A stretch of 32,961 nt of DNA from Dinochytrium kinnereticum (taxonomy: Eukaryota > Chytridiomycota > Chytridiomycetes > Chytridiales > Chytridiaceae), in NCBI GenBank assembly GCA_027604005.1, contig JADGJT010000270.1, positions 1-32,961 of the forward strand, in the 5' to 3' direction. The notes below the pieces were generated by a model that ran no database searches, was not told the origin of the DNA, and saw nothing but the letters and a program-made list of their open reading frames with translations. Positions 24,116-32,961 of this stretch are shown in pieces. The number at the start of each line of letters is the position of its first letter. Positions within the stretch are counted from its first letter, which is position 1. The translations under genes were made by a program, and so were the position numbers.

Positions 24116-26938
24116 CGCATCTCTTTTCACCCCAGTTGCGGCCTCTCTAGACCTCACTTGACCAATCAAACCCCTAATTCCACCCACGACTTCAGCACCT
24201 GCGGAAGGAACCCGTGTCCGCACTTTGTCGCCCCCAACCCCGTTTTGCATGGCCGAAATCTTTAATGCACTTCTCAACTCTCCACCAGCCCGTATTGAGG
24301 AATTAGCGCTCCAAGGACGAATATTAAATCGATCTAAAGAAGGTAGAACGGACTGTCTACTCGATATTGACGCCGTGTCTTGAGGGGCACTTTGAGAGTA
24401 GTAGTGGAAGCTATCGGGTAGTGGTCTGAGGTAGTTTGTCGGGGATAGGGTTATGTTAACGAGAGGGACTGCTTCAGGGACGGGAACACCACGGCCTTCC
24501 ACGCCTAGGAGTTGGTCGTCATCTAGTAGCTGGTTTTTTATCAAGTAGATATTGTTATAGACAGATGAAGAAGAGAAAAAGGTCCTGTACTTACCACGGG
24601 GTTTTCGGCGATACCTGCCAAACCCTTTCTTAGTGCTGTTTTTTTTGACTTGCTCTGTCTTGGCCTTGAACGGCCATTGAATTCTCTTCTTAATCTGTAA
24701 TCTTGGTTCACAGGAATAAACTCTTCTTCCACCCCTGATTGATTATTCATATAATCTACATCACCATTATTTAGAGGTCCTGAATCGCTTAACAAGAGAT
24801 CGCTCCCTAATTCAGATGGAAGGCCCTTCGAAACTTCTTCGGAATGTTTGGATTGGGATAAGTTCGAACGGTTGCGTGAAGCATATAGGAGGAAATCGGG
24901 CGCGTCGCCTATAACTGATCCTCGGGGGACTGTAACAGATCGCGATCTTTCTGATATAGACTTGAGAGGCTCGCCGATGATGGAGGTCCGGACGTAAACG
25001 GAGTTGCTTCGGCTTCGGGACATAAAGTCTTTGGGCCCTTCTATGCATGAGTTTTCCGTATCCTACAGGACAAAGTAGTATTAACAATCGCATTTTCCCT
25101 AAATCTCTTACGATATCGTATTCCGGTTCAACTATGGCTGCTTCAGCAATATCCGGTTCCATCGAAGCCCTTTCTGCAGCTTCCCTTTCAGCAGCCGCCA
25201 TCGCCTCCTTTCTGATATTCTCAAGCCTAATAATCTCAATCAGAGGTAGCCCACTCAAAAAACAATCTGTCTCCTTCTCCGTTTTTGGTATCTTCTCAGA
25301 TTTTTCTTTCACAAGAAACCTAGCCAGCCTCAAAATTCTTGCCTGTCTCCTCAAAATCTTCTGCAGATGTGAGTTACTGTACATAGCCTCAGCAGACCGA
25401 AATCTCGCCTCCCATTCCGAAGTAATTTTCGCACGCGTGTTTCGTAACTCCATTAACTCTTCTTCTGGGCCAGCCAAAGCATCTTGTAACCGCATATCAC
25501 ACTCGTCCTCTAGCTTTGAAATAAGAGCAACACGCGCCTTAAACATAGCAATCTGAGCTTCATCCATCTCCCTATCTTCATCTTCATGTAAATTCGCAAA
25601 ATGGACCGAAAAATCATCAGCATGAGACGACATCGCTCGGTGTTTTCCGGAATTGTCCCATCCGCTTCGATTTGCAGTAGAGATCGAGCGCGCTTTCAGT
25701 TGTCCACATGTAAAAGCATCACGAGATGACCCACTACTAAACTCCTGGTCGTTATGTCCCGGAGTGGTTGATCGATATATTTGTACCATGGAGTGCTTAA
25801 CGTTTTCACTGTTGGAATGATCTTGGTGGTGATTTTTTTGGATGCCCGTCTGTGATTTATCAGAAAAGCTGGGCCGTCCTGCTCGCGAAGCAATGGGTCG
25901 TGGGGCGGCACTATTGATGCGAGATTGAGCTGCAACGATTTTTTCGGGAGATACGCTTCCCTTTGATAAAGTAACTGTGTCCCTTGAACCGACACGTTGA
26001 GTTTGTGACTTTTCAATAAGCTCTTCCATTTGAAAAACTTGGACACGAAGATTCCGAATCGTGTCGTCGCATTGAGAAATGGATTCTTGATATTTCTCCA
26101 TCAATTCTGCTATTTGGACTCGATCATCGTCCTCGATAACCTGTGGTGCACCCATTAGAAACATTGCTGCCATATTAATTGATCACACCTCAACATCTGT
26201 GATATTATGTTTTCTTAGAAGCATAAAGTATCTTGCCGCCATGAACCGCAATTGCTGATACTCATCATCTTTACTTCGAAAGAGTTTCCTGGCCTTTGCC
26301 ATCAAATCAAGCCTCTCGTTAAGCCTTTTTTCATGCTTTTCAACAGCATCTGCCACAGCCTGATCTTTTTGGTCCTTGTAATTGTTAAATAATAAGATCT
26401 TGAATTGTAGCGCTCACAGAAAAATCCCTACGGCTTCGTTCAATTAAATGACGCAGTTTCATGCTGTACATTTGCCTGACATCATCCAATCGGCTCCTAA
26501 ACTGCATCTGGATAAAATGTAGCCTCTCCATGATAACCTTATGTAGTATCTTTTGAACATCCCTCACTTTTTGGTTGCTGTTGACTTGTAGCATTCTGTG
26601 TGTAATATCCACGTCCTTTAAGCGTGAGAAGGAAAGGAGAAAGGAAAAGGTAAGAAATAAATATCGAGTTTTTTCCCAAGGAACTTCATTACAGCGCGAA
26701 TCTCCCCTGCTATGGCATCGACCTCTGATAGATTGATAGAGTCCAGCTCATCAGTTTGAGCAATCTTGTCAGCCAACATCTTCCCCCCTCGATAGAACTG
26801 ATTTGCCTCATTCTCGACTTGCTGCAGCACTTTAGCAAGCTCAAAGTTTCCCGCAGCCTGCAGAACAGAAGCCGCTAGCATCGCTTCTGAGGCGAATGGC
26901 TCTGCATTAGAGATTGCCTTGAGCTCATGCATTTGGTT
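24086..26938 (-). CDS. Unrecognised coiled-coil protein, candidate flagellar component
   Basis: I do not recognise this protein. Exons on the minus strand: 26938-26693, 26615-26418, 26374-26189, 26140-25112, 25062-24595, 24529-24086; all junctions are in phase 0 and join to 856 aa. An upstream in-frame ATG at 27016 would add 26 residues but lies inside the divergent TGDS exon 1. The first 250 residues are helical and heptad-like (LAASVLQAAGNFELAKVLQQ; RDVQKILHKVIMERLHFIQ; MKLRHLIERSRRDFS). A second helical block contains DDDRVQIAELMEKYQESISQ. A Ser-rich linker follows, then an Arg/Lys/Glu-rich helix (SEWEARFRSAEAMY; ILRRQARILRLARFLVKEK) and a disordered Ser/Arg-rich tail with repeated RSRS motifs. 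No catalytic motif or membrane segment is visible. Its short introns (40-77 nt) and tail-to-tail overlap with CFAP20DC suggest, but do not prove, a flagellar role. Confidence 0.8.
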
Positions 26939-26982
26939 GACTGCATGGGAGGTGACAATCTCGCAATTGTTTTGTGCAACCA
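26939..26982. promoter_or_regulatory. 44-bp divergent interval between coiled-coil gene and TGDS
   Basis: If the coiled-coil protein starts at 26938, only 44 bp separate the two start codons. If it starts at 27016, the two 5' coding ends overlap by 34 bp. Either way the core promoters must lie partly inside the opposing gene. Confidence 0.4.
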
Positions 26983-28479
<1,497 letters not shown>

Positions 28480-28509
28480 AACCATCATCGTGAGGACACA
28501 TAAAAGAAA
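28480..28509. terminator. 30-bp convergent gap between TGDS and F-box gene
   Basis: The two stop codons lie 30 bp apart, so the 3' ends of the two transcripts almost certainly overlap each other's coding sequence. Confidence 0.6.
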
Positions 28510-29271
28510 CTATGCCATTGGGGAATCAGACCACACTAAGCGAATTGTTGAATCTTGTTGAATGCTTAACCGAACCTCCTCGTCAAAATCTGGGCAGTGA
28601 TTTGCGACAAGGATGGAGAGACCTTGGCACTTTTCGACGACTTCGGAGATGGCGGATGAGGAAATGCGGCGGAATCTGTTATTTTTCATGTTATTGGATG
28701 GAGGGATAAGAAAAAGCTTATCCATTACAAACACGCAAAATCAAGCTCACCTTAGCAACCCACTTATGTCAAGGTACTTTAACGTAGATCCACATAGCCC
28801 CCCGATTGAAGCAACAGCCAAAGATTTGAGCGAAGAGTGCGAAATATTCAAACCCTCCAACAACGTCAAATGAGCAATAGCCTCGATAAAAATAGAGTCA
28901 TGAACCTGGCATCCAGAAAGATCAAGCACACGAATGTAACAGCAAGCGCTCGTAATATCCAACAAGATATTATGAATCAACCGATGCTCCCATGCGCTTC
29001 CATAAGTATCCTCGCCCAAGTCTCTCTGACAAGGCCTGAGCCCAAAGTTCAGTTTCGAAACACCCTCCGGAAGACGTCCTCCCACTCCCTTCGCCGACAC
29101 GATATCGCAAAATCGTTTTCTCTGCGAGAGTCCTTCAAACGTCACATCTGATAGGAGTCGTTGGGTGATATTATTGAAACGTCTTGAAGCCAGAAGACAC
29201 GGATAGAGGCTTGACGGAAACCGAACAAACGAGAGGATGAGCTCAATGATCTCGTCCGGCAGGCTGTTCAT
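28510..29271 (-). CDS. Small F-box/LRR-like protein
   Basis: Probable substrate adaptor of an SCF ubiquitin ligase. Exons 29271-28751 and 28675-28510 (intron 75 nt, codon split AG|A) give 228 aa. The N-terminus, MNSLPDEIIELILSFV followed by YPCLLASRRFNNITQRLL, is a recognisable F-box. After it come leucine-rich-repeat-like segments: YIRVLDLSGCQVHDSIF, LTLLEGLNISHSSLKSLA, TLKYLDISGLL and LSILVANHCPD. It is much shorter than most FBXL proteins (300 aa or more), with about four repeats. Its target is unknown. The start ATG is the first Met and directly begins the F-box. Confidence 0.78.
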
Positions 29272-29601
29272 GTCTTTTTGTTCTATTATTTAGGTCTAGT
29301 TTTGTGTGAGTAGGTGTTCGACGACCGGACTGCTTGAGTGAGCGAGTGGACGCTTATATCTCTTATGTGGATGGCGTAAAGGTATGTGGCGTGGTGGGAC
29401 AAAAATGGAGGCTCCATGGTCAAGAATGCCGAACACTTAAGCCAACCATCAAAAGATTGGCTGCCGACTTTCCCAACATCGAACTTCCAGCGCACAACGC
29501 CTACCGCGACACTTTCACAGTCAACCAGTATTGAAATACATATGAGTTGACCTCAAATTGCTGCTCAAAAAATTTTTGGGAACCAAAACGACGGAGACGG
29601 A
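29272..29601. promoter_or_regulatory. 330-bp divergent interval between F-box gene and CHS5-like gene
   Basis: Presumed promoters of both flanking genes. An open frame on the plus strand (29334-29534) begins only with TTG, shows no recognised domain and overlaps an equally featureless frame on the minus strand. I see no tRNA or other structured RNA here. Confidence 0.45.
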
Positions 29602-30502
29602 ATGGTGAGGGGATTGGTGAGGGGCTCGGCGTTACTGACAGATATCATTTTGCAGCTGACAGAAGTCGTATCGCAGGAGTTTACCGTGGGAAAGGTTGAT
29701 GCAGGAATGGCCATCCTCCTATCCCCCGACCATCACTTGATTGAGTTTCCCGCCACAATCCTCCCTGTAGGTTCCTTGATCATGAGAAACTTCCACCAAC
29801 CCCACAAATTAGGATGGCGTCACAACAGGCTCTATTATTAACCTCACGATCGAACGAAATCTCGACGAAGAACGTCGCCAGCGCGAAGAATTCTCTGACC
29901 TCCAAAGAGACATCTTCGCTCAATTTTCTAAACAACCCGAACCCCCCATCTTGAGTCTCCGATCCGTCACCCAAACGTCTGCCACAATTCAATGGAAACC
30001 TTTAGTGCTGCATGCTGCAGACATTCGTGGGATCGACGTGTACAGGAACTCTCAGAAGCTGTCGATTCCTGTTAATCAGACCGCCACCTCTGCCAAATTG
30101 TCGGGGTTGGATGTTAACCACGATTACGAGGTTTGGATAGTTGTCAGAACCTCGGCCGGATCATTTACATCGAACCACATCACGTTTAAGACTCACTCAT
30201 TGGATAATTTGACTGGGATCAATGTCAGTTTTGGGGCCCTCACTAACGATGGAGAACTTGATGGACTTATTGATTTGCTGGGGAGGATTGGCGCGTCTTA
30301 CACTGAGGAGTTAACTACGGATAATACCCATTTGGTTTGCACGTTTGCGAGAGGACCAAAATACGAGAAAGCTCTCGAATGGAACATACCCGCCGTCTCC
30401 CCAGAATTCCTCAAGGCCTGTGAACAGAATGGGAAGGTCATGCCGTCGCATTCTTACTATGTTCAAGGGAACGTTGCATCCAAGCTATCCTTGGAAAAGT
30501 AA
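29602..30502 (+). CDS. CHS5: CHS5-like exomer scaffold (FN3-BRCT)
   Basis: Yeast Chs5 is the Arf1-binding core of exomer, which carries chitin synthase Chs3 and a few other cargoes from the trans-Golgi network to the surface. Model: ATG 29602-29604, intron 29605-29655, exon 29656-29766, intron 29767-29812, exon 29813-30502, giving 267 aa. The first intron is 51 nt, in frame and stop-free, so an unspliced 284-aa form is also possible. Seen: the exomer N-terminus [22 protein letters not shown] and [16 protein letters not shown], a fibronectin-III domain ([20 protein letters not shown] ... [12 protein letters not shown]) and a BRCT domain ([44 protein letters not shown]). The long acidic Lys-rich tail of yeast Chs5 is absent: the protein stops right after the BRCT. 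It could be the minimal ancestral form. Confidence 0.87.
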
Positions 30503-30585
30503 TAATAAAATCGTTTCAATAGATTTCTTTTTGCATCGACTTTTTGAAAAAAAATGTCAATAAGGTGGGTTGCAGCTGTACGGCC

Positions 30586-31706
30586 ATGACGCTCACGATC
30601 TCCAGGGATTACCTAAATGCTCGAGCTAAGCAGGGCTTTACATGGGACGAGCTGAGAGCTCTCAAAGCTAAAAAAGAGGAGCTGGCCGGCCCCGGCTTCT
30701 CGGAGGAGGCTATGCTAAAGGTTTTTTATCAAGGCAGACGAATCTTTTGAAGTCTAAATCCTTCCAGTACAGACAAGAACTTGATGCAGAGAGGTCGAAA
30801 AAGCTTTCCCAAAGAGAAAAGAAAGGGAAAGAGAGTAAAAAGAAGAGTAAGGATAAGAAGAAGAGGAAGAAGAAGAAGAAGAAGGGGTCAGGGTCTTCTT
30901 CTGACTCATCATCTTCGCGTGATAGTTCGGATTCTGATAAAGATTCTGATGATTCTGCGAGTGAGAGTAAGGTATTATCCTATTTGTTTAATCAAGTTCA
31001 ATCTAATCTTATTTTATCTGTGTAGAAAAAGAAGAAGAAGAAAAAGCACAAGAAGCAAAAGAAGGACCACAGAGGCGATGGATCCCCATCCAGAGACAGA
31101 ACACCCATGGACCATCTCTCAGAAACTGATAGTCTCAGTACCTCAAAAGACGGCAAAGGAAAGGGAGTTGCTGCACTCAATTCCAAGCCAACCACTCCAA
31201 AAGATGATCCAATAGACGATTTCGGAATCTTCACAGCAGAAGACCTAAAAAGCGATCAAGATGACCTCGAGCCTGAACCCATATCATCCCAAACGTCCCA
31301 GCCAACCACCCCCAAAATCCCATCGATTGCAGCAGATGGAATAGATCAACAATCTTCAGTCGCTATTAAAGAAAGGGCATCAGACAGACACTGGTCTCCT
31401 GCTCGTGATTCTGGTCGTAAAAGGTCAAGATCTCGTGATGGGGATCAGAGGAGATCACGAAGTGGGGATCGGCATTGGTCTCCACCGCGTAGATCCGACG
31501 AGGATTCGAAGAGAAGGCGTCATTATTCCCCGCCAAGGAGTGTTTCGGGATCGAGGAGAGAGGAAGGGGGATCGAGTTGGAGGCCTGGAGATTCTAGTGG
31601 CAGAAGGGGTAGGTCGCTCCCAAGGGAGGAGCGGAAGGTTGACGTTGAGAAGACTAGGATTGAACCGACACTGGAGGACACGAAAGATGCTAATGCCCCA
31701 AAATGA
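30586..31706 (+). CDS. Lys/Ser-rich and RS-domain nuclear protein, FAM133-like
   Basis: Probably a nuclear, splicing-associated protein. Exons 30586-30720, 30768-30971 and 31026-31706 give 339 aa. The N-terminus, ISRDYLNARAKQGFTWDELR with KAKKEELAG and YRQELDAERSKKL, resembles the start of animal FAM133 proteins (IQDYLNRPRPTWEEVKEQL). It is followed by a very basic KKKK block, a Ser/Asp-rich block (SSSDSSSSRDSSDSDKDSDD), a second KKKK block, a Pro/Thr-rich linker and an RS domain (about 240-320) with SRSRD and HWSPPRRS repeats. The second intron cuts between the acidic-Ser block and the second Lys block. RS-rich tails suggest SR-protein-kinase phosphorylation. The match to FAM133 rests only on the short N-terminal part. 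Confidence 0.7.
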
Positions 31707-31848
31707 TTTTACTTCAATGTCGTGAGCAGAATAAGACAGGATCATGACATATAACTTTTTGGCGATGTATATAAAACTGAACGTGCTGCTATTTTTTTTT
31801 TCTTCTTTTTTATTGATGATTAAGAGACAACAATTATTACAATGCTCT

Positions 31849-32798
31849 TCATCCCTGCCACGACTCTGGCAACTGATTTCCAGGAACAAAGACACGCTCA
31901 ACCCCACCCTCAGTGATGATAGCCAACCTTATCACACCACCAGAAGAGCCATCCCTTGACATGGCCAAGGAAATAGCTATATGTAATGGCCGATAAAAAA
32001 AAAAGTAAGTAAAAAAGCCAAAGATACAATAGTAGGTAGGAAGAGACCAAATCAGACTACCCCACCTTTCTTAGTGAATTCTATCGCCTCCTCCTTAGAG
32101 AAGTTGGGGTTATAAGCGGCATCACAGAAACCATAGATATAGGTTGAACCCGAGCCACCAATCGAGAAAGGCTGCTTGTGGAGTGACCCACCAAGCGGAA
32201 TGGACCAAACCGAGGGTCCATCATACTTATCCCAACCAGCGACAATGATTCCGGCAGAGAGCGCGTCCTTGTTGCTGTAACACAATTCCTGGAAGAGAGC
32301 AGCAGCGGTGTGGACTCTTGGGAGCTCACCCTCGGTCATTCTGAAAACCCCCCATTAGAATAAACGAAGAAATGAATAAAGGGGGTTTGAAGGTTTCCTT
32401 ACGTAAATTGCTGCATATAGTACTGAACAATGTCGGCCACAGCTTGAGTGTCAGCAGCACTTCCACTTCTGCAGCAAAAGACTCGGTCGTGGACAGGTGT
32501 TAGCTTATCCGTAACACGGTTGGCTTTTGGAGAAAGAGGGAGTTAGGGATGAGAGGAATGCATGGAGTTCAAACCAATGTATGATCCAGTGGTCGTCCGC
32601 GAATCGGCACCAACGACAACCCCGTCCTTGAACTGGACAGCCATGATGGTGGTCTGGAGAAGAGGGGAACAACACTCATGGTCAATGATACTCCCAGGAG
32701 TATTGAACAAGCGCGGTGTCGCAGCTCTGGGTGGGACGTCTGCTGCTTACCCCAAGGTCAACCTCGCCCGCCTTCAACCTCTGGAATTGCGTGTCCAT
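31849..32798 (-). CDS. PRE3: 20S proteasome subunit beta-1 (PSMB6/PRE3), caspase-like activity
   Basis: Catalytic beta-ring subunit cleaving after acidic residues. Exons on the minus strand: 32798-32751, 32653-32575, 32523-32403, 32340-32066, 31976-31849; they join to 216 aa. The first exon encodes exactly the propeptide ([16 protein letters not shown]), and the intron falls precisely between the Gly and the catalytic Thr1 of the mature chain ([19 protein letters not shown]). Active-site residues Thr1, Asp17 (GADSR) and Lys33 (VTDKL) are present. Other family marks are [40 protein letters not shown] and [16 protein letters not shown]. The C-terminus [19 protein letters not shown] is conventional. 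The propeptide is short, 16 residues. Confidence 0.96.
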
Positions 32799-32891
32799 TG
32801 GTGTTTTTTGCAAATTTGCTCCTTACTATTGATTTTATTTTTCCTCTATAGACATTCTACATTATAGATTCTACATTATCCATTCCTCTCT

Positions 32892-32907
32892 GAGGATTGG
32901 AATCCTC
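32892..32907. repeat. Perfect 7-bp inverted repeat upstream of PRE3
   Basis: GAGGATT and AATCCTC flank GG, about 95 bp upstream of the proteasome start codon. Just before it lies a direct repeat ATTCTACATTAT (32854-32865 and 32868-32879). It could be a promoter element for PRE3 or for a divergent gene to the right; it does not match the proteasome PACE element. Confidence 0.4.
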
Positions 32908-32936
32908 TTGCGGCGGCGGACGAAGCAGATATTGAA

Positions 32937-32961
32937 ATGGGGGAAGGGAGTGACTCTGACA
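32937..32961 (+). CDS. Possible start of a divergent gene cut by the window edge
   Basis: An ATG followed by eight open codons (MGEGSDSD) runs off the right end. The arrangement would match the tight divergent pairs elsewhere in the window. Too little sequence is present to be sure it codes. Confidence 0.2.

Noticed and set aside
26140..26173. Start MAAMFLMGAPQ for the coiled-coil protein
   Set aside because: It lies within an intron: a CACCACAG acceptor precedes GTTATCGAGG, and upstream exons with matching phase continue the coiled coil.
29334..29534. Possible small gene between the F-box gene and CHS5
   Set aside because: It begins with TTG rather than ATG, has no family resemblance, and is mirrored by an open frame on the other strand.
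30541..30585. Start at ATG 30553 with a tiny intron before the FAM133-like gene
   Set aside because: It would need a 12-nt intron; the in-frame ATG at 30586 is sufficient.

Overview
This window is nuclear DNA of a flagellated (zoosporic) fungus, most likely a chytrid. It mixes fungal genes (an EF-hand external NADH dehydrogenase, a CHS5-type exomer protein, a PFA4-type palmitoyltransferase, DBP10) with axonemal genes that non-flagellated fungi lack (CFAP44, CFAP20DC). All genes are split by short GT-AG introns. I built the gene models by hand from splice signals, frame continuity and family resemblance. The phases close to whole codon numbers in every model.

Layout. Positions 1-2858 hold no supported gene: T-rich low-complexity sequence with microsatellites, a 57-bp tandem duplication, and a minisatellite of about 72-bp units (about 1819-2632). 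Then come a calcium-type external NADH:ubiquinone oxidoreductase (+, 2859-6177), a 1-kb spacer with a hairpin, the calcineurin catalytic subunit (+, 7165-9781), the DEAD-box helicase DBP10/DDX54 (-, 13514-10244), a DHHC palmitoyltransferase of PFA4 type (+, 13616-15045), CFAP44 (-, 21593-15090), CFAP20DC (+, 21678-24115), an unrecognised coiled-coil protein (-, 26938-24086), a TGDS-type nucleotide-sugar 4,6-dehydratase (+, 26983-28479), an F-box/LRR protein (-, 29271-28510), a short CHS5-like protein (+, 29602-30502), a Lys/RS-rich FAM133-like nuclear protein (+, 30586-31706) and proteasome subunit beta-1 (-, 32798-31849).

How the genes work together. From 10 kb onward the DNA is extremely compact. 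Divergent pairs share short intergenic promoters (DBP10/PFA4, 101 bp; CFAP44/CFAP20DC, 84 bp; coiled-coil/TGDS, 44 bp or overlapping). Convergent pairs almost touch or overlap (PFA4/CFAP44, 44 bp; TGDS/F-box, 30 bp; CFAP20DC/coiled-coil, 30 bp of overlapping coding sequence). The most interesting block is 15.1-26.9 kb: two flagellar genes fired from one promoter, locked 3' to 3' to an unrecognised coiled-coil gene, which makes that gene a candidate new flagellar component. PFA4 and CHS5, both tied to chitin synthase export in yeast, also lie in the window, about 15 kb apart.

Limits: no alignment, splice-prediction or RNA data were available. Starts of CFAP44, CHS5 and the coiled-coil gene are the least certain points.
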